DNA of 47,707 nt from Candidatus Epulonipiscium sp. Its GTDB lineage: Bacteria; Bacillota_A; Clostridia; Lachnospirales; Cellulosilyticaceae. Position 1 is the stretch's first letter. The number at the start of each line of letters is the position of its first letter. The stretch spans positions 1 through 47,707 of the forward strand of contig DUUM01000112.1 of the NCBI GenBank assembly GCA_012841565.1, in the 5' to 3' direction. Position numbers and translations under genes: made by a program. Shown here one piece after another: positions 24,722 through 33,740 of the stretch. The notes below the pieces were generated by a model. It was given only the letters and a program-made list of their open reading frames with translations, was not told where the DNA came from and did no database searches.

Positions 24722-25111
24722 ATGTTAATTAAAATTGATTTTGAATCAGAGAATCCAATTTATATGCAACTAAAAGAACAGTTAATAGAGGGGATAGCTA
24801 GGGGGGAGTTAGTAGCAGGTAAAACTCTTCCGTCCGTCCGGCAACTCGCAGAAGACATAGGTATCAACCTTCATACGGTCAACAAGACATACAATATCTT
24901 AAAAGTAGAAGGTTATCTTACAGTCGATCGCCGTAAAGGGGCTATGGTAAATGAGATACCACATGAATACGATGAAAACAAACAAGATGAGCTAAGAAGA
25001 AGTTTGTCAGGTGTTTTAGCTCAAATGCACTGTAAAGGAATAAAAAGAGAAACCATCGACCAGTGGATAGGGCAAGATTTCCAAGGTTTCAATCAAGAGG
25101 AGGGGGAATAA
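24722..25111 (+). CDS. GntR-family regulator, YtrA subfamily
   Basis: The 129-residue protein has an N-terminal winged helix (about 9-75: NPIYMQLKEQLIEGIARGEL, then LPSVRQLAEDIGINLHTVNKTY) and only a short helical tail instead of a ligand-binding domain. That is the YtrA subfamily, which controls membrane protein or ABC transporter operons. The start is the ATG at 24722, with GGTGGTGG upstream; a TTG/ATG 54 bases earlier would lie inside the operator. The next gene starts one base after its stop. The inverted repeat over its own -10 box is the probable binding site. Confidence 0.9.
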   Translation: MLIKIDFESENPIYMQLKEQLIEGIARGELVAGKTLPSVRQLAEDIGINLHTVNKTYNILKVEGYLTVDRRKGAMVNEIPHEYDENKQDELRRSLSGVLAQMHCKGIKRETIDQWIGQDFQGFNQEEGE

Positions 25112-25112
25112 T

Positions 25113-26258
25113 ATGGAAGGAATGATTAAGTTATTTGTAATGTTTTCTTTAATAATTGGGATGGCTACAATACCATATTTTACTAAAGGTGATATACATT
25201 TCGGGGTTCAGATACCGAATGTGGACTTAAATAAGTTAAAGAAAATTCGTATAAAGTTTATATTGCTAAACATTATATTTGGAATAATAGCTACTTATTT
25301 AATGCTTATCATTAAGGATCCACTTGTGGGTATAGTAGGTCTTACATTTGGCTATGTAGGTGTAGGGATGGTTATATATGTATTAGCTTATAAGGAAGTA
25401 AAATCTTTAAAAAAAGAGATGCTAGCAAAAGTAGATTATGTTAGCAAACGTCATGTAACAGTAGTAGATACTAGTTTTACAAAGGAAAAAGGCAAAAAGA
25501 TGATGGTATCTCCGTGGTATTTCCTTATTCCAATACTCATTACGTTGGTTGTTAGCATTATATCGTTCGTAAATTATGATGTGTTTCCAGACCTGCTACC
25601 TATGCACTATAATGCAGCAGGTGAAATAGATAGTTGGACTAATAAAACATATTTATCAGTCTTTATGGTACCCATAATATCACTTGCTATGACGGGATTA
25701 TTTTATTATATCTATATAATCGTTGGAAAAAGCAAACAACAAATAAGTGCAAAAAGACCACAAGTCTCAGGTAGCCAAAATAGGAAGCATAGGAAAATAT
25801 GGAGTTGCTATACTGTAGCTAGTGCAGCTTTAATGAATATACTTTTTGGGTATTTACAGCTTATTATGCTTAGGAAATCAGTAGAAAAGGCAGAAGAAAT
25901 AATGTTTGTAACATTAGGCCTTACTCTGCTTATGGTAATAGGTACTTTAGTAATTGGTATTTATACAGGTAATGGTGGTAGTAAGTTAAAAGTGATAGGA
26001 GGAGGCCAAGAAGAGACCACAGAAGAAGAAAGTGATGATGATCAGTACTGGAAATGGGGACTTTTTTACTATAATGCTAATGACCCATCCGTATTTATAG
26101 AAAAACGAGTCGGTATTGGATGGACGATGAATATGGGAACGGTGCAGGGAAAATTATATATAATAGGGACTCTGGTTGCTACGATAGCAATTGTTGTGAT
26201 GGCTATCATAAAGGAAGGTTACATAAGTAGGGTGTTGTGCTTGATTCGCCATCTGTAG
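25113..26258 (+). CDS. DUF1648/DUF5808 membrane protein
   Basis: The 381-residue integral membrane protein has about eight helices. A DUF1648 segment is visible (about 150-195: DLLPMHYNAAGEIDSW, then 'NKTY'). The C-terminal part has the DUF5808-like box 'DQYWKWGLFYYNANDPSVFIEKR' followed by 'GIGWTMNMG'. These proteins are common partners of YtrA-type GntR regulators in Bacillota; SdpI, which also carries DUF1648, gives immunity to a toxic peptide in Bacillus. Whether this one is an immunity or envelope-stress protein is not known. It is co-transcribed and nearly overlapping with the regulator. Confidence 0.87.
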   Translation: MEGMIKLFVMFSLIIGMATIPYFTKGDIHFGVQIPNVDLNKLKKIRIKFILLNIIFGIIATYLMLIIKDPLVGIVGLTFGYVGVGMVIYVLAYKEVKSLKKEMLAKVDYVSKRHVTVVDTSFTKEKGKKMMVSPWYFLIPILITLVVSIISFVNYDVFPDLLPMHYNAAGEIDSWTNKTYLSVFMVPIISLAMTGLFYYIYIIVGKSKQQISAKRPQVSGSQNRKHRKIWSCYTVASAALMNILFGYLQLIMLRKSVEKAEEIMFVTLGLTLLMVIGTLVIGIYTGNGGSKLKVIGGGQEETTEEESDDDQYWKWGLFYYNANDPSVFIEKRVGIGWTMNMGTVQGKLYIIGTLVATIAIVVMAIIKEGYISRVLCLIRHL

Positions 26259-26511
26259 GACCTCCGGGGCTGCTGGAGGTAGATTTCAGAAGATTCTCTT
26301 GCAAGCAACTCCATGTTTTGTTAAACTGAAGGTAGTGGTGGATACGTTTTGATGAAGGTTTTTGGAAGGATGTATTCCAAATGAAAAAAATTAAACAACT
26401 TTAGAATCAAAGTATTTTAAAGAATTTAATTGACAAATAAAATGTAATAATTATTAATACACAATAATATATTTATATGAATCTAATTTGAATTTTAAGG
26501 GGGAAATTTAT

Positions 26512-26664
26512 ATGGCGGCTGCGGGGAATGTGGCATATTTTGTAGTTTTAATTTTTATGGTATTGCCAATATTTATTGGAGTATCAGCATTAGTATCATA
26601 CTTTGTAATAAAAACAGCTATAAAAAAAGCAGTAAAAGAATTAAAAAATGAAGGCACATTATAA
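26512..26664 (+). CDS. Small membrane peptide, 50 residues
   Basis: An ATG at 26512 with a strong ribosome site (AAGGGGGAAA) opens a 50-codon gene in an otherwise empty 530-base gap. The peptide starts MAAAGNVAYFVVLIFMVL, spans one long hydrophobic helix to about residue 35 and ends in a basic amphipathic tail (KTAIKKAVKELKNEGTL). A candidate promoter, TTGACA (26430-26435) with an AT-rich -10 about 17 bases on, lies upstream. I do not recognise a family. It resembles single-pass regulatory or stress peptides, and could be a type I toxin-like peptide, but the basic coil-forming tail is more like a small membrane scaffold. Confidence 0.65.
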   Translation: MAAAGNVAYFVVLIFMVLPIFIGVSALVSYFVIKTAIKKAVKELKNEGTL

Positions 26665-26679
26665 ATGATTTTTAATTTG

Positions 26680-26693
26680 GTAACATAGGTTAC
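26680..26693 (+). promoter_or_regulatory. GTAAC-N4-GTTAC palindrome upstream of hcp
   Basis: GTAAC (26680-26684), ATAG, GTTAC (26689-26693), about 100 bases before hcp. The half-site length and spacing fit a CRP/FNR-type dimer. In anaerobes hcp is often under an FNR-family regulator (HcpR). I could not find a confident -35/-10 next to it. Confidence 0.45.
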
Positions 26694-26790
26694 TGACTCG
26701 ATAAAAGTGTTGATGTATGATTAAGCAGTAAGAAGATGTAAATTTAACCAATCAAACAATTAATATAAACAATTTCAAGGAGGATGTAAT

Positions 26791-28440
26791 ATGAGCATGT
26801 TTTGTTACCAGTGTCAAGAAACAGCTAAAGGAACAGGTTGTACAATCAAAGGTGTATGTGGAAAAACAGATGTGGTGGCTAACCTTCAAGACCTGTTAGT
26901 TTATACGCTTAAAGGAATCGCAACTTTTCAACAAAAAGGATTAGCAGCAGGCATTAAGTCAGAAAAAGCTAACCGTTTTATAATTGAAGGATTATTTGTA
27001 ACAATCACTAATGCAAACTTCGATGATGCAAAAATTATTCAATACATAACAGAAGGCCTTGCAGTTAGAGAAGAACTTAAACAAGAATTAGTTAACAAAG
27101 GTGTAGAATTAGGCCAGTTACATGATGTGGCAACTTTTACAGTAGCAACAGACGAAGAAGCCTTAGCTAAATCAGTTGCACCAGAAGTAAGTATTTTAGC
27201 AACAGAAAACGAAGATGTACGTTCCCTTCGTGAATTAATTATTTACGGATTAAAAGGAATGGCAGCTTACGCTGAGCACGCCCTTAATCTTAATAAAGAA
27301 GAGGTCGAAATTTACAACTTTATTGCTAGAGCATTAGTAGCAACACTTGATGATACATTAACAGCTGATGATTTAGTAGCTCTTACTCTTGAAACAGGTA
27401 AGTTTGGCGTCGATACAATGGCATTACTTGACGGAGCAAACACAAGTGCATACGGAAACCCAGAGCTTACAGAAGTTAATATTGGTGTTGGCACGAACCC
27501 AGCAATTCTTATTTCAGGTCACGACCTTAAAGACCTTGAAGAATTATTAGACCAAACAAAAGGATCAGGCGTAGATGTTTATACACACGGTGAAATGTTA
27601 CCAGCTCACTACTACCCATTCTTTAAGAAATATGATAACTTTGTAGGAAACTATGGTAACGCATGGTGGAAACAAAAAGAAGAATTTGAAGCATTTAACG
27701 GCGCCATCTTATTTACAACAAACTGTATTGTACCTCCAAAAGAGAGTTATGCAGATAGAGTTTATACAACGGGTGCAAGTGGTTACCCAGGATTTGCACA
27801 TATTCCAGATAGAGTTGGATCAGAAGCTAAAGATTTTAGCATCGTTATCGAGCATGCTAAGAGACTTCCAGCACCAACAGAAATTGAAACAGGTAAAATC
27901 GTTGGTGGATTTGCACACGCACAAGTATTTGCACTTGCAGATAAAGTGGTAGATGCAGTTAAAACTGGCGCAATCAAGAAATTCTTTGTAATGGCTGGTT
28001 GTGACGGAAGAATGAAATCAAGAGATTACTACACAGAGTTTGCTGAGCAATTACCAGCTGATACAGTTATTTTAACAGCAGGATGTGCCAAGTACCGTTA
28101 TAATAAATTAGAGTTAGGCGATATCGGCGGAATCCCAAGAGTACTTGATGCTGGGCAATGTAATGACTCTTACTCTTTAGCAGTAATCGCTATGAAACTT
28201 AAAGAAATCTTCGAACTTAACGATATTAATGAGCTACCAATAGCGTACAATATCGCATGGTACGAGCAAAAAGCAGTTATTGTTCTTTTAGCATTACTTT
28301 CCTTAGGTGTAAAGAACATTCACTTAGGACCAACACTTCCAGGATTCTTATCACCAAATGTAGCTAATGTTTTAGTAGAGACATTCGGTATTGCAGGAAT
28401 TGGAACAGTTGATGAAGATCTTAAAGTTTTCTTAGGCTAA
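26791..28440 (+). CDS. hcp: Hybrid cluster protein (hydroxylamine reductase), class I
   Basis: The 549-residue protein has the N-terminal cluster motif C5-x2-C8-x8-C17-x5-C23 (MFCYQCQET, then GVCGK) of class I, the form usual in strict anaerobes. Further on are the hybrid-cluster ligand regions: '[12 protein letters not shown]', 'FTTNCIVPP', 'VMAGCDGR', '[12 protein letters not shown]' and '[10 protein letters not shown]'. Hcp reduces nitric oxide or hydroxylamine and has been linked to nitrosative and oxidative stress defence. It is cytoplasmic and stands alone, without the hcr reductase gene. Codon use looks more biased than in its neighbours, which suggests strong expression. The start follows AAGGAGGATG. 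Confidence 0.97.
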   Translation: MSMFCYQCQETAKGTGCTIKGVCGKTDVVANLQDLLVYTLKGIATFQQKGLAAGIKSEKANRFIIEGLFVTITNANFDDAKIIQYITEGLAVREELKQELVNKGVELGQLHDVATFTVATDEEALAKSVAPEVSILATENEDVRSLRELIIYGLKGMAAYAEHALNLNKEEVEIYNFIARALVATLDDTLTADDLVALTLETGKFGVDTMALLDGANTSAYGNPELTEVNIGVGTNPAILISGHDLKDLEELLDQTKGSGVDVYTHGEMLPAHYYPFFKKYDNFVGNYGNAWWKQKEEFEAFNGAILFTTNCIVPPKESYADRVYTTGASGYPGFAHIPDRVGSEAKDFSIVIEHAKRLPAPTEIETGKIVGGFAHAQVFALADKVVDAVKTGAIKKFFVMAGCDGRMKSRDYYTEFAEQLPADTVILTAGCAKYRYNKLELGDIGGIPRVLDAGQCNDSYSLAVIAMKLKEIFELNDINELPIAYNIAWYEQKAVIVLLALLSLGVKNIHLGPTLPGFLSPNVANVLVETFGIAGIGTVDEDLKVFLG

Positions 28441-28459
28441 TTTAATTCTAGACATATCC

Positions 28460-28504
28460 AAAGTCTTATAATTCCTTGAACTAGGGGTTATAAGACTTTT
28501 TTAT
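28460..28504 (+). terminator. Terminator after hcp
   Basis: AAAGTCTTATAA (28460-28471) and TTATAAGACTTT (28488-28499), 12-bp perfect arms followed by a T tract. Confidence 0.92.
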
Positions 28505-28576
28505 TGACCATATGTAAAAGAAATCTTGTTTTAAAAACATATTCATAATATACTGATAGGAAAAGGGGATGTACTT

Positions 28577-28849
28577 ATGAAAACAGAAAATAAAAAACAT
28601 ACTAGAGTATCTTTAAATCTTTATCTCGTAGCTGGAATTTATTTGTTGTACACAGATTATTCTATGCTTTCCGAGTGGAGTACAATAGAACCTAGCAAAA
28701 GGATAATAGTAATTATTGCAGCAATTGTCTTTGCAATTTTTGGTATAGCTATTATGGTGTATTCAATTAAAGCCCAGATTGCTATGCAACCTAAAAAGGA
28801 AAAGAAGATGAAAGAAATAAAGGAAAAAAGAAATGACAATATAGAATAA
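28577..28849 (+). CDS. Small two-helix membrane protein
   Basis: This 90-residue protein has two predicted helices (about 12-27 and 43-64, IIVIIAAIVFAIFGIAIMVY) and a highly charged Lys/Glu-rich tail (about 73-90, PKKEKKMKEIKEKR). I do not recognise a family. The start ATG follows AGGAAAAGGGG. It is single, between two terminators and convergent with the AhpF-like gene, so it forms its own transcription unit. Confidence 0.68.
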   Translation: MKTENKKHTRVSLNLYLVAGIYLLYTDYSMLSEWSTIEPSKRIIVIIAAIVFAIFGIAIMVYSIKAQIAMQPKKEKKMKEIKEKRNDNIE

Positions 28850-28871
28850 TAAGATTAAATTAAGTTTAATT

Positions 28872-28914
28872 AAAATCCCTAGAAAGCCATCATTGTATGG
28901 TTTCTAGGGATTTT
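28872..28914. terminator. Bidirectional terminator between convergent genes
   Basis: AAAATCCCTAGAAA (28872-28885) and its perfect complement (28901-28914), with inner GCCAT/ATGG pairing that extends the stem. A/T runs on both sides allow it to act on the small membrane gene and on the AhpF-like gene. Confidence 0.92.
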
Positions 28915-28918
28915 GATA

Positions 28919-30580
28919 TTATATAAGTTCTAGGATTTCATCTATTTTTTTAGCACCAAAATAGATTTTATCATCGTTAACAATAATAGCAGGCACACTC
29001 ATGATTTTATACTCTTTCCGAATATCAGGGAATAAAGAAATATCAATCATCTCAGTCTCGATATTTGGATTTAGCATAGCAATTCTTTGAGCAGCTACAA
29101 CTACATCAGGGCAGAGCTGACAAGATAATGAGATACACACTTTAAGATTTATGGGCTTATCAATAGCTTGGACTTTGGAGGCTATATTAGGATCAATCGC
29201 TTGGCCAGGGCCACCTAAATTATAAATAGCCAATACAAAAGAGTTAAGCTCATGTCCGCCAGGTATACCATGGAATTTAACACCACTATAGTCTTTATTA
29301 GTGTTAAGTAGGGACACGACAGGGAGCTTATCTGCATTCACAAGAGTTTCTATATCTGGCCGTTCATCCTTATTATAAATCTGAGTTAAAATTTTATCGC
29401 TAAGCTGTGAGATACTGAGAATAAAATCCCTAAGTTCAACAGATTTAGGATCTTTAGGATCTACAATAGAAACCAAAGTAACTTCTTTATCAAGTTTAGC
29501 AAAAATGGTTTTAAGCTGGTTCTTGATATCAGCGTTTAAAAAATCATTTGAACTGGAATGTTCTACATTAGAAGTAGGAGACTCTTGTGGAATTTGCGGT
29601 TTCCTTTGATTTTCTGAATAGGTTTCCTTAATGCCAAGTCTCTCTTTTTGAGCAGCGACATGTTTTTCAGCATCTGTTGCGGCTATAGCACCATCAGCTA
29701 CTGCTGTTACAATTTGCCTGAGGGATTTAGGTCTAAGATCCCCAGCAGCATAAACACCTGGGATATTTGTTTCCATGGTTTCTTTAGTGGGAATATAACC
29801 ATGGCTATCAATTTCTACATGGTCTTTAAAAACTTCAGTAGCAGGAGAGTAGCCCACAAAAATAAATAAACCAAAGGTTTGGTCTTCTTTAGAAGCATGG
29901 TACTCGAAAGTTTCGCCGGTTACATTGTTAATAAATTTAGCAGATGTAAGCATATCATCACCTTTTGCCTCCACAACTTCAGTATTGAATTTCACCTCTA
30001 TTTTAGGGTGTGACAATACCTTGTCTGCAATGGTTTTTGCACAGGTAAATTCAGGCTCTCTTGCAATAACTGTAACCTTTTTTGCAAAGCGGGTAAGGAA
30101 AATAGCTTCTTCTGCAGCTGCAAAGCCTGCCCCAACGACAAAAATATCCAATCCTTCAAAAAATTCGCCATCACAAGTGGAGCAGTACCCTATACCGCGG
30201 CCAGTAAACTCTGATTCTCCCGGAAAACCAAGTGTACAAGGAACAGCACCTGTAGCGATAATAACAGAGTGACCCATATATACTCCTTGATTGGTATACA
30301 GAAGTTTAATGTCACCAGAAAAATCTACTTTTTCTATATCTCCTGCGGTAAATTCAACGCCAAAATCTAATGCGTGAAGGCGCATATCATCCATAAGCTT
30401 AGGGCCTGTAGTTGTCCGTATTCCTGGATAATTTACAAGTTCTGAGGTGGTTATAGTCTGCCCACCTATCTTATCTTTTTCTATAATTAAAGTATTAAGC
30501 TTAGCCCGGCCAGCATAAATACCAGCTGAAAGCCCTGCAGACCCTCCACCGATAATGAGCAAATCATATATTTTATCCAT
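28919..30580 (-). CDS. AhpF homologue: thioredoxin reductase fused to C-terminal AhpF-type thioredoxin domain
   Basis: The 553-residue flavoprotein begins with a thioredoxin-reductase module: FAD-binding IIGGGSAG at 9-16, redox pair C133-S-T-C136 in GYCSTCDG, an NAD(P)H-binding 'VVGAGFAAAEEA', and 'GVYAAGDLR' near residue 270. After a low-complexity linker (about 315-345) comes a double thioredoxin-like domain with the disulfide C487-Q-L-C490. Classical AhpF has that domain at the N-terminus, so the order is swapped here. This matches the AhpF_homolog group (TIGR03143), known to sit next to a lone AhpC. It should pass electrons from NAD(P)H to the adjacent peroxiredoxin. The start has AAGGATGAT upstream on the minus strand. 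Confidence 0.93.
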   Translation of the reverse strand: MDKIYDLLIIGGGSAGLSAGIYAGRAKLNTLIIEKDKIGGQTITTSELVNYPGIRTTTGPKLMDDMRLHALDFGVEFTAGDIEKVDFSGDIKLLYTNQGVYMGHSVIIATGAVPCTLGFPGESEFTGRGIGYCSTCDGEFFEGLDIFVVGAGFAAAEEAIFLTRFAKKVTVIAREPEFTCAKTIADKVLSHPKIEVKFNTEVVEAKGDDMLTSAKFINNVTGETFEYHASKEDQTFGLFIFVGYSPATEVFKDHVEIDSHGYIPTKETMETNIPGVYAAGDLRPKSLRQIVTAVADGAIAATDAEKHVAAQKERLGIKETYSENQRKPQIPQESPTSNVEHSSSNDFLNADIKNQLKTIFAKLDKEVTLVSIVDPKDPKSVELRDFILSISQLSDKILTQIYNKDERPDIETLVNADKLPVVSLLNTNKDYSGVKFHGIPGGHELNSFVLAIYNLGGPGQAIDPNIASKVQAIDKPINLKVCISLSCQLCPDVVVAAQRIAMLNPNIETEMIDISLFPDIRKEYKIMSVPAIIVNDDKIYFGAKKIDEILELI

Positions 30581-30611
30581 GTTATATCATCCTTTATAAT
30601 AAGTTTATAAT

Positions 30612-30645
30612 ATTAAAGGGGCGCTTATGAAAAGGCCCCTTTAAT
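30612..30645 (-). terminator. Hairpin between ahpC and the AhpF-like gene
   Basis: ATTAAAGGGGC (30612-30622) and GCCCCTTTAAT (30635-30645), 11-bp perfect arms. The minus-strand tail is AT-rich but lacks a T run, so it may act as a partial terminator or an RNA-processing/stability element. Confidence 0.6.
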
Positions 30646-30674
30646 CGTACGGTATATAGTTGCCTAAGGTAAGC

Positions 30675-31241
30675 TTATAGTTTACCAACTAGGTCAAGAC
30701 TTGGTGTTAGAGTATCAGCACCAGGAGTCCATTTTGCCGGGCAAACTTGATTTCCATTTTCAGCTACGAACTGAGCTGCTTGAACTTTTCTAAGAAGTTC
30801 TTCAGCGTTTCTACCAATTCCTAAATCATGGACTTCATAAGCCTTAATTTCACCCTCAGGGTTAACAACAAATGTGCCTCTAAGAGCTTGACCAGCTTCT
30901 TCAATCATAACCCCAAAGAATCTTGAAAGAGCACCAGTTGGATCAGCAAGCATTGGATATTGGATCTTTCTAATGGTATCAGAAGCGTCAGCCCATGCCT
31001 TATGAACAAAGTGGCTATCTGTTGAGACGGAGTAGATTTCAGCCCCGATTTCTTTAAACTTGCTATAGTTATCAGCTAAATCTCCAAGCTCTGTTGGGCA
31101 AACAAAAGTAAAGTCTGCTGGGTAGAAAAAGAATATTGACCATTGTCCTTTTAAAGACTCTTGGGTTATTTCTTTAAATTCCCCTTGATGATATGCTTGT
31201 ACGTTGAAATCGTTAATTTTCTTTCCAATTAAATTTGACAT
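30675..31241 (-). CDS. ahpC: Alkyl hydroperoxide reductase C (2-Cys peroxiredoxin)
   Basis: The 188-residue typical 2-Cys peroxiredoxin has the peroxidatic Cys48 in FTFVCPTE and the resolving Cys167 in NQVCPAKWTPG. 'FYPADFTF' and 'DSHFVHKAW' are family hallmarks. It reduces H2O2, organic peroxides and peroxynitrite and is re-reduced by the adjacent AhpF homologue. The start ATG has AGAAGGAGTG upstream. It is first gene of the operon, behind a near-consensus promoter whose -10 overlaps a PerR-like box. Confidence 0.97.
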   Translation of the reverse strand: MSNLIGKKINDFNVQAYHQGEFKEITQESLKGQWSIFFFYPADFTFVCPTELGDLADNYSKFKEIGAEIYSVSTDSHFVHKAWADASDTIRKIQYPMLADPTGALSRFFGVMIEEAGQALRGTFVVNPEGEIKAYEVHDLGIGRNAEELLRKVQAAQFVAENGNQVCPAKWTPGADTLTPSLDLVGKL

Positions 31242-31295
31242 TGTAACACTCCTTCTATGTTTAATTTTATTTTACTATGTGTAATTGCTACTACC

Positions 31296-31326
31296 TAATA
31301 ATAATTCTTATCTAGGGCTTTGTCAA
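31296..31326 (-). promoter_or_regulatory. ahpC promoter overlapping a PerR-like box
   Basis: On the minus strand, TTGACA (31326-31321), a 17-base spacer and TATTAT (31303-31298). The stretch 31310-31296 reads TAAGAATTATTATTA, matching 10 of 12 fixed positions of the PerR/Fur-type consensus TTANAATNATTNTAA. The box covers the -10, as expected for repression relieved by peroxide. Confidence 0.75.
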
Positions 31327-31666
31327 GTAACTTTAGTAAGATTGTTAAAAAAATGCTAAATAAATTGGTATTTGGATAATAAGACTGAATAAAGCGTACA
31401 ATAATATTTAAAGTTAATGTTACCATGATATGTTTGACATTATATAACAAAATATACTGTAAAATGAAGTAAGATGTGATAAAATGGTTATAGATAGAAT
31501 TAAGAAAAGAGATGCATAAGAATTTGTTTGCCGGTATTTTTGGTAGCACTTATTCCTCATAAAGTTTTAACAAAGATTAATAAAGCTTTAGAAACAGAGA
31601 ATTTTCTAAAAAAAGCAGCTTTGTAATATCTAGGACCATTTATCATAAAAAATGAGGTGTTAATGT
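31327..31666. other. Gap between ahpC promoter and the GGDEF gene
   Basis: No convincing gene. A TTGACA at 31434-31439 could be the -35 of the downstream gene, but its -10 is unclear. A start-less frame at about 31530-31626 (ending in NKALETENFLKKAAL) may be a remnant; I could not assign it. Confidence 0.4.
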
Positions 31667-33672
31667 ATGAAGAATGTGAACGAAGAGGAAACTAATTTCC
31701 ATAATTTATTTGAGACAATTGATGATATGTTTATTATATCTGGTCTAGATGGAGCAATTGTGCATGCTAATCCTGCGTTAATAAATAAGCTGGAATACTC
31801 TCTTGAAGAATTGAAACAGATGCATATTATAGAGTTATACCCTGTAAAAAAACGAGAAAAAACAGCTATTATTGTAGAGGAAATGCTTGCAAGTAAGCGA
31901 AAATATTGTTCTTTAGAAGTCGAAAGCAAACGGGGGAATATATACTTTCTAGAAACTAGAATTTGGTATGGAAAATGGAATCAAGAAGATTGTATTTATA
32001 GTATTTCAAAAGATGTGACAAAAACAATAGAACTTACGAAAAGTCTAGAAGATAAATTGCAAAAACTCACAAATATAATTGAAGGAACTAATCTTGGAAC
32101 GTGGGAATGGAATCTTCAAACAGGAGAACTAGAATGTAATGAGCAATGGGCAGGTATGGTCGGCTATTCTCTAGAGGAACTAGAACCTATAAGAATTGAA
32201 ACTTGGCATAATCTTGTACATCCTCAAGATTTAAAATCTACAAATGAAATGATACAAAAACATATAGATGGTGAAATAAGTTTTTATGATTTAGAAATTA
32301 GAATGAAACATAAAGATGGCAGATGGATATGGGTTCAAGATAGGGGAAAAGTGATAGAAAGAGATAAGCATGGACAACCGATTAAAATGTTTGGCACCCA
32401 TGCTGATGTAACATTACGAAGAGAAGCTGATGAGGTTTTAAAAGAAAGTGAAAATAGATTTTTTTAGCACTAGGTGAAACAAAAGCAGGACTTTGGGATT
32501 ATGATATGATAAATAAAAAGGTGTTTTTATCTCCAATGTGGAAAGGAATTTTGGGTTATTCAGACGATGAAATAGGAGATTATATTGAGGCTAGAGAAAA
32601 GCTTGGACACCCAGATGATAAGGACAAGATGCATAAAGCGGGAACTGATTATGTAGAAGGGAAATCTAAGCATTATGAAGTAATTCATAGATTGAAGCAT
32701 AAGGATGGTCATTGGCGTTGGATTTTAACCCGGGGAGGAATTCTGAGGGATGAGAAAGGAACGCCGTATCGCTGGATTGGAACCAATATAGATATCACAA
32801 CAGAACATGAGCAAGCGCTTGAATTTGAGAGATTTTTGTCGGTTAACTTAGACCTCCTTTGCACAGTAGATATGGAAGGTAAATTTTTAAAAACCAATCA
32901 AGCCTGGGAAGATATGTTAGGTTATCCATCATCGGAACTTAAAGGACGTAGATTTCTAGAATTTGTGCATCCTGATGATATCCCTAGCACATTAGAAATC
33001 ATGGGAAAAGGTAAAAAAGGTAAACATGTCCTTCAATTTGTGAATAGGTATATTAGCGCAGATGGAACCTACCATTACATAGAGTGGAGATCCATTCCCT
33101 ATGAAGGGACAATTTATGCAGCAGCCCACGATATTACCGAGCGAATTGAATATGAGAAGAAAATACTTGATATATCAAATAGAGATACCCTGACTAATGT
33201 ATATAATCGCCGTTATGTTTTTCAAAGGTTAGAAGAGATTCTTGAAGAGTATAAAAGAGTAGGAAAGATATTTTCTGTGTGTATACTGGATATCGATTTT
33301 TTCAAAAAGATCAATGATAGCTATGGGCATCAAGCGGGGGACTATATTTTAAAAGAGTTTACAAGAAATATAGGTGAAAACTTGCGTCCATACGATATAT
33401 TAGGGCGCTATGGGGGAGAAGAATTCATCGTCATTTTAAACAACTCCGATCAATATCAAAGCCAGGTGGTCATAGGAAGAATTTTAGATATTATTAGAAA
33501 TAAAATATTTGTCTTTAGAGATGAAAAGATAAAGTTTACTTTTAGTGCTGGAATTGTCAGTGGCAATGAAATAAGCAAAGATGAAATAATAATAGATAGG
33601 TTGGTAGAGCTTGCAGATAAGAGGATGTACGGTGCTAAAAAAACAGGTAGAAATAAAATAATTTTTGAATAA
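31667..33672 (+). pseudogene. Four-PAS GGDEF diguanylate cyclase split by a one-base shift
   Basis: The first frame (31667-32467) holds PAS 1 (about residues 10-125) and PAS 2 (about 127-255) and stops at TAG 32465-32467, right after a run of seven T. The -1 frame continues without a gap as LALGETKAGLWDYDM, through PAS 3, PAS 4 and a GGDEF domain to 33672. One extra T would restore a protein of about 668 residues. The GGDEF domain looks active: GGEEF motif in 'RYGGEEFIVIL', 'DTLTNVYNRRY', and an RxxD inhibitory site (RPYD) before the motif. The internal ATG at 32506 could start a two-PAS GGDEF protein, but I see no good ribosome site. Mutation, T-tract slippage or sequencing error are all possible. 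No membrane helix is present. Confidence 0.82.
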
Positions 33673-33740
33673 ACATAAAAATACCCATAAAACAAACTTA
33701 AACAAGAGGAGCAAAAAAATGATTATGCAAAGACACTTAA

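Noticed and set aside
26259..26511. Riboswitch or structured RNA in the gap before the small membrane peptide
   Set aside because: I found only a weak promoter-like element and no strong stem or known aptamer pattern.
31530..31626. Start-less frame ending NKALETENFLKKAAL as a gene remnant
   Set aside because: No start codon, no recognised domain, and too short to separate from chance.
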